DNA of 64,000 bases from Flavobacterium cheongpyeongense (GTDB lineage Bacteria; Bacteroidota; Bacteroidia; Flavobacteriales; Flavobacteriaceae): the NCBI RefSeq assembly GCF_003202435.1, contig NZ_QJHK01000012.1, positions 1 to 64,000 of the forward strand, read 5' to 3'. The stretch's first letter is position 1. Every line of letters begins with the position of its first letter. The position numbers and the translations under genes were made by a program. This document shows, piece by piece, positions 60,388 through 64,000 of the stretch. The notes beneath the pieces are model-generated. The model searched no databases and was not told where the DNA came from. It saw nothing but the letters and a program-made list of their open reading frames with translations.

Positions 60388-61479
60388 TTAATCACAAATT
60401 CCTGTTTCACTTCGATTTGTTTTATAATTTGTGGCTGGAAGCGTTGATGTAGTATTAAAATTTACTGTACCCCCATTAGTATAAGTCCTATACTCGGCTT
60501 TCAATAATGTTTGAAATTCTGTATGCAAAATCATATCACTAACATTTTTTAATGCATACTTTTTGTCCATAGCATCCATAACTTTATTAAGAACCATTGC
60601 AGAAACAGTTGCAGCTGCTCCTGGAGTCACGTCACCATTACCTTTATGAAAATTAATTGCCATACCGAAAAGTACTCCTTGAGGAAAAGACACATAATGG
60701 CTAACTCTGATGCCTTTATTATCAAGAATAACAATTCTAAAATTTATATTTTTAACCACAGCTTCTTGCCAATTAGCTCCCTCTTTAGAGGTGAAATTAA
60801 AACTTTCACAACTAGGAGGTGCAGTTTCTTCAGTAGATGTTCCTCCACCTCCTCCAGCACCACCAGTTTTTGGAGGTACCCCACTTGTACCAGTACCACC
60901 ACCAGCACCACCACAAAATAGCTTTTCAATTAAATCATATGAACCGTCGTCATACATTTCAATCAAATACGTACAAGTTTGCTCTTCTCTTCCAGTGGGA
61001 TTTGATGAATGTTTTTTAGATATTTTTGTTACTGGATCAACAACTTCTCCCTTTGTATTTACTAAATTTATGTTTCCTTCAAATGATCGAAGCAATCCCT
61101 CAAAACTAAGATTTTTATCACCATTATCAAACTCTTTCGATGTCGATAATACAAGTTGATACACTTGAAATTTACTTTCTTTGTTTTTAGTAAATAATAA
61201 GCGCATATATGTTTGTCCAACTCCGTTTTGAACTTTTAACTTTTCATTTAACAAGAGAGGTACTTCAATTATTGTTTCAAACTCATTTTTTGAAACTATA
61301 GCATCTTCCCATTTAATTGATTTAGTATAGTGTAAAATAGGAATATTGACGCCACTTTCCTCAAACCATTTATTTGTTTCAGTGACGGCTAAATTTTGCT
61401 CGTTTTTTACAGCTTCCTCAGTACTACAAGATTCAAGAAAAGCAAACAATGCAAATAAATAAAGTAATAAATTTTTCAT
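60388..61479 (-). CDS. Unknown lipoprotein with Gly-rich linker and C-terminal domain
   Basis: A 363-residue lipoprotein: signal peptide and lipobox FLESC (Cys18). An N-terminal domain (about 20-185) is joined by a Gly-rich linker with alternating short GGAGGGTGTSG and GGAGGGGGTS runs (about 190-218) to a C-terminal domain of about 140 residues (NFRIVILDNKGIRVSHYVSFPQGVLFGMAI) that begins and ends close to cysteines (Cys near 228 and Cys362). No known motif is visible. It is the first of three co-directional genes with the 198-residue and 70-residue proteins. Confidence 0.7.
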   Translation of the reverse strand: MKNLLLYLFALFAFLESCSTEEAVKNEQNLAVTETNKWFEESGVNIPILHYTKSIKWEDAIVSKNEFETIIEVPLLLNEKLKVQNGVGQTYMRLLFTKNKESKFQVYQLVLSTSKEFDNGDKNLSFEGLLRSFEGNINLVNTKGEVVDPVTKISKKHSSNPTGREEQTCTYLIEMYDDGSYDLIEKLFCGGAGGGTGTSGVPPKTGGAGGGGGTSTEETAPPSCESFNFTSKEGANWQEAVVKNINFRIVILDNKGIRVSHYVSFPQGVLFGMAINFHKGNGDVTPGAAATVSAMVLNKVMDAMDKKYALKNVSDMILHTEFQTLLKAEYRTYTNGGTVNFNTTSTLPATNYKTNRSETGICD

Positions 61480-61637
61480 TTTCTTAAGGTTTTTAAATAT
61501 AACAAATAAAAACTTATAAAAATATAAAAAAGAAACATTTTACAAAAAGTGATCTTTTTAAAATAAAAAAATTGAAAACAGAAATATTAGTTAATTATAC
61601 CCAAAATCCCATTTCTTATATTCCCAATTATAAATAC

Positions 61638-61645
61638 TACTTTTG
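61638..61645 (+). promoter_or_regulatory. -7 box of the outer-membrane-type protein gene
   Basis: TACTTTTG matches TAnnTTTG 22 bases before the ATG at 61668; no TTG is placed well in the -33 region. The preceding 188-bp gap is AT-rich and divergent with the lipoprotein gene. Confidence 0.45.
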
Positions 61646-61667
61646 GCTTTTTAGAGTTAAAGTATTT

Positions 61668-64000
61668 ATGCTAAAAAAATTACTGCTTTTAATGGCTTTT
61701 GTTTATTGTTCCGGACTTCAGGCCCAGGAAACAGATTTGCTCTATAAAACCAAAAAAATAGCAGTCACAAGAGATACGATTCATCTGGAAAATGTGAGTA
61801 TTAATTCCGGTTTTTTTCAGCTTTTAAATTCTAAAAATGAACCTATTGATTCTTCTTTTTATAAAATTAATTTCCAAAAAGGGAATCTTCTATTAAACGA
61901 AAAATTCACTTTACAAACAGATACTTTAATTGTCAATTACTTAAAATACCCTGATTTTTTGACGAAAGAATATAGCCTTTACAACTCCAGTCAGATTGTA
62001 AGCAATGATGTTGGTTCGGATAAATTATACAAAATAGACAATTCCAACACTAAAAAGGCCGCTCCGTTTGATGGCTTAAACACCTCCGGAAGTATTACCC
62101 GTGGTGTCACCATTGGAAATAATCAGAATACGGTTTTAAACTCCAATTTAGATCTTCAGATTACAGGAAAAATTTCAGACAAAGTAAGCCTAAGAGCCTC
62201 GCTTCAGGACAATAATATTCCTTTACAGGAAGGCGGTTACTCACAAAAACTGGATCAGTTCGACAATATTTTTATGGAATTATTCAGTGATGACTGGAAT
62301 ATCAGAGCCGGAGATGTATTTTTAGAAAACCGAAAAACTCAATTTTTAAGTTTTAACAAAAAAGTTCAGGGACTTTCGGCCAGTTTTGATTTTGGCGGAG
62401 AGGACAATAAAACCAATGTTTTTGCATCAGTGGCTTTCGCCAAAGGGCAATATGCCAAAAGTACTTTTACAGGACAAGAAGGAAATCAGGGACCTTATAA
62501 ACTAAAAGGACAAAATGGCGAATTGTATGTTTTGGTTATTTCAGGATCTGAACGTGTATATGTGAATGGTATTTTGCTGAAAAGAGGCGAAAACAATGAT
62601 TACGTAATTGACTATAACGCAGGCGAAATTGTTTTTACATCGCTTTTCACCATTACTTCTGAAATGCGAATTAACATTGAATACCAATATTCAGATAGAA
62701 ATTATAACCGGATGGTAACGTATGCAGGAGCTTCTCATGACAATAAAAAATGGAGTTTTGCCGGTTATTTATATTCTGAAAATGATTTAAAAAACCAGCC
62801 TTTGCAACAAAATCTTTCTCAAGAGCAGGTTCAGATTTTAAATGGAGCCGGAGATAACAGCACTTTGATGAAAGCACCATCAGCTTATGAAGACACTTAT
62901 TCCGAGAAGAAAATTTTGTACAAAAAAACAATTGAGAACGCTGTTGAAATTTACCAATACTCGAATAATCCCGACGATGTTTTGTACAGTGTAAAGTTTA
63001 GTCTTGTGGGAACCAATTCCGGAAATTATGTGATACAAAACACCAATTCTGTTGAGCGGATCTATGAATATATTGCACCGGTAAACGGAATTCTTCAGGG
63101 AAATTACGAGCCCATTGTACAATTAGTAGCTCCGATGAAACTTCAGGCAGCGACTTTTTTAGGAAAATACAATCCTGATGAAAAAACACTGGTTGATTTT
63201 GAAATTGGCATCAGCAACAATGACCAGAATTTATTCTCGGACATTGATGACGGAAACAATAAAGGGATTGCCTTGAAATTAAATACTAAAAAACGTCTTT
63301 TTACTAAAGAATGGACCTTGGATGCTTTCGCTAATTACCAATTTATAGATGAAAATTTTAAATCGGTAGAACGCTTGTACAATATTGAATTTAACCGTGA
63401 CTGGAATTTAAACACGACACTTTCAGGTAATCAGAGTCTGTTGGTGACAGGTTTAAATTTTGACTTATTTTCGAAGAAAAAAACTTCGAATATCGGTTTG
63501 TTTACCTATCAGTTCGAAAAATTAGATTTTACCGAAAGTTATACAGGAAGCAGACACACGACAACTGCTTTCTTCAAATTAAAAAACTGGACGATCGAAA
63601 ATCAGGGTAGTTTTTTAAATTCTGATGCAACAACTTTGACTTCAAAATTCATTAGAAACCTGAGCAAAACCAAATATCATTTTGGCAAAAACTGGGTTGG
63701 AGGCAATTTTCAAATTGAAGACAATCAGGAAAAAGATAAAGTTACCCATCAATTTTCTCTAGTTAGTCAGCGATTTTCAGAATATGGTGTTTTTGCAGGA
63801 CGAGGTGACAGCACTAAGGTTTTTGTAGAACTGGGCTATTTGCGAAGAAAAAATGACAGTTTACAAAACGGATTATTAGAGCATGTAAGCAATTCGCAAA
63901 CCTATTTTTTGAAATCTAAGCTGATTCAGAATAAAAAAACAGATTTGGCCGTTTACGCCAGTTACCGAAATTTAGATTTTACAGACGCTTCCAGACGAAG
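61668..64000 (+). CDS. Large exported protein, probably outer-membrane associated (partial, runs off the right edge)
   Basis: An open frame from ATG 61668 through the end of the window (777 complete codons, no stop). The start MLKKLLLLMAFVYCSGLQAQ is a signal peptide. The rest is rich in alternating beta-strand patterns such as GSITRGVTIGNNQNTVLNSNLDLQITGKISDKVSLRASLQDNN and NIRAGDVFLENRKTQFLSFNKKVQGLSASFDFGG, typical of Bacteroidota outer-membrane beta barrels of unknown function. No plug, CarboxypepD-like or peptidase domain is seen in this part. It is truncated by the window, so total length and family remain unsettled. Confidence 0.75.
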   Translation, partial: MLKKLLLLMAFVYCSGLQAQETDLLYKTKKIAVTRDTIHLENVSINSGFFQLLNSKNEPIDSSFYKINFQKGNLLLNEKFTLQTDTLIVNYLKYPDFLTKEYSLYNSSQIVSNDVGSDKLYKIDNSNTKKAAPFDGLNTSGSITRGVTIGNNQNTVLNSNLDLQITGKISDKVSLRASLQDNNIPLQEGGYSQKLDQFDNIFMELFSDDWNIRAGDVFLENRKTQFLSFNKKVQGLSASFDFGGEDNKTNVFASVAFAKGQYAKSTFTGQEGNQGPYKLKGQNGELYVLVISGSERVYVNGILLKRGENNDYVIDYNAGEIVFTSLFTITSEMRINIEYQYSDRNYNRMVTYAGASHDNKKWSFAGYLYSENDLKNQPLQQNLSQEQVQILNGAGDNSTLMKAPSAYEDTYSEKKILYKKTIENAVEIYQYSNNPDDVLYSVKFSLVGTNSGNYVIQNTNSVERIYEYIAPVNGILQGNYEPIVQLVAPMKLQAATFLGKYNPDEKTLVDFEIGISNNDQNLFSDIDDGNNKGIALKLNTKKRLFTKEWTLDAFANYQFIDENFKSVERLYNIEFNRDWNLNTTLSGNQSLLVTGLNFDLFSKKKTSNIGLFTYQFEKLDFTESYTGSRHTTTAFFKLKNWTIENQGSFLNSDATTLTSKFIRNLSKTKYHFGKNWVGGNFQIEDNQEKDKVTHQFSLVSQRFSEYGVFAGRGDSTKVFVELGYLRRKNDSLQNGLLEHVSNSQTYFLKSKLIQNKKTDLAVYASYRNLDFTDASRR

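Noticed and set aside
60710..61159. Pro-rich 149-residue plus-strand frame
   Set aside because: It is the antisense of the Gly-rich linker of the lipoprotein gene, which explains its proline runs.
60388..61479. Polymorphic toxin with immunity gene
   Set aside because: No nuclease, deaminase or other toxin motif is visible and I cannot show that the C-terminus varies; kept only as a low-confidence finding.
62671..63189. Minus-strand frames inside the partial gene at the right edge
   Set aside because: They are antisense to a long open frame with signal peptide and consistent codon use.
1..64000. tRNA or other structural RNA genes inside the window
   Set aside because: No cloverleaf with a GGTTCGAnTCC arm was found in any gap by eye; a covariance search would settle this.

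Overview
The window is AT-rich chromosomal DNA from a member of the Bacteroidota, most likely Flavobacterium or a close relative. This rests on several things seen in the sequence: promoters of the TTG-N17-23-TAnnTTTG type, almost no purine-rich ribosome binding sites, an ExbB-ExbD-ExbD-TonB operon, DUF3857 proteins, a DAHP synthase fused to chorismate mutase, a DUF1501/DUF1800 pair, and protein sequences of flavobacterial type. No rRNA, tRNA, phage, IS element or CRISPR array lies inside the window, but the extreme left edge looks like the promoter and leader of an rRNA operon that reads out of the window.

Layout. 0.6-4.4 kb: LolC/E-like permease, Cys-cluster protein, methyltransferase, YfiT-like DinB protein and queE. 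4.5-10.3 kb: a minus-strand TonB energy-transduction operon (exbB, two exbD, tonB, a small membrane protein, a PstS-like lipoprotein, a TPR protein). 10.7-21.1 kb: HerA/DUF853-like ATPase, kynurenine monooxygenase, small unknowns, penicillin acylase, an AsmA/DUF748-like protein, an unknown Cys-rich 597-residue protein and a glycine-zipper lipoprotein. 21.2-25.8 kb: kynureninase, queA, aroA and a MazG-type pyrophosphohydrolase. 25.8-33.3 kb: three DUF3857/transglutaminase-like exported proteins, dtd and rsgA. 33.4-36.8 kb: a very large chimeric VIT/VWA/TonB-linker/TonB-plug/DUF2135 protein. 37-41.5 kb: the phenylalanine/tyrosine genes (pheA, aminotransferase, tyrA, DAHP synthase-chorismate mutase), headed by a leader peptide and attenuator. 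41.6-45.4 kb: a repeat-rich zone with an orphan antitoxin, the DUF1501/DUF1800 pair and a GIY-YIG nuclease gene bracketed by inverted repeats. 45.5-49.2 kb: class I ribonucleotide reductase. 49.5-59.1 kb: housekeeping and membrane genes (DUF3109, MarC, S41 protease, dCMP deaminase, HupE/UreJ, TerB, fructose bisphosphatase, GNAT, aspartokinase). 59.2-61.5 kb: a decayed DUF5808-like gene and an unknown lipoprotein cluster. From 61.7 kb: the start of a large exported, probably outer-membrane, protein cut by the right edge.

How it fits together. Aromatic amino-acid synthesis dominates the centre (pheA, tyrA, aminotransferase, DAHPS-CM, with aroA further along), and the most striking regulatory signal controls it. 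Upstream of pheA lies a 19-codon reading frame coding 6 Phe and 2 Tyr. It is followed by a terminator hairpin directly before the pheA start codon and a mutually exclusive antiterminator whose 5' arm overlaps the leader stop codon. This is a textbook ribosome-mediated attenuator.

The second theme is a dense population of dispersed intergenic hairpin repeats: at least four families, several with two to four copies in the window. One family forms near-perfect 37-bp inverted repeats on both sides of the GIY-YIG nuclease gene. All calls were made by eye without database searches; RNA foldings and family assignments are marked as inference where they are.
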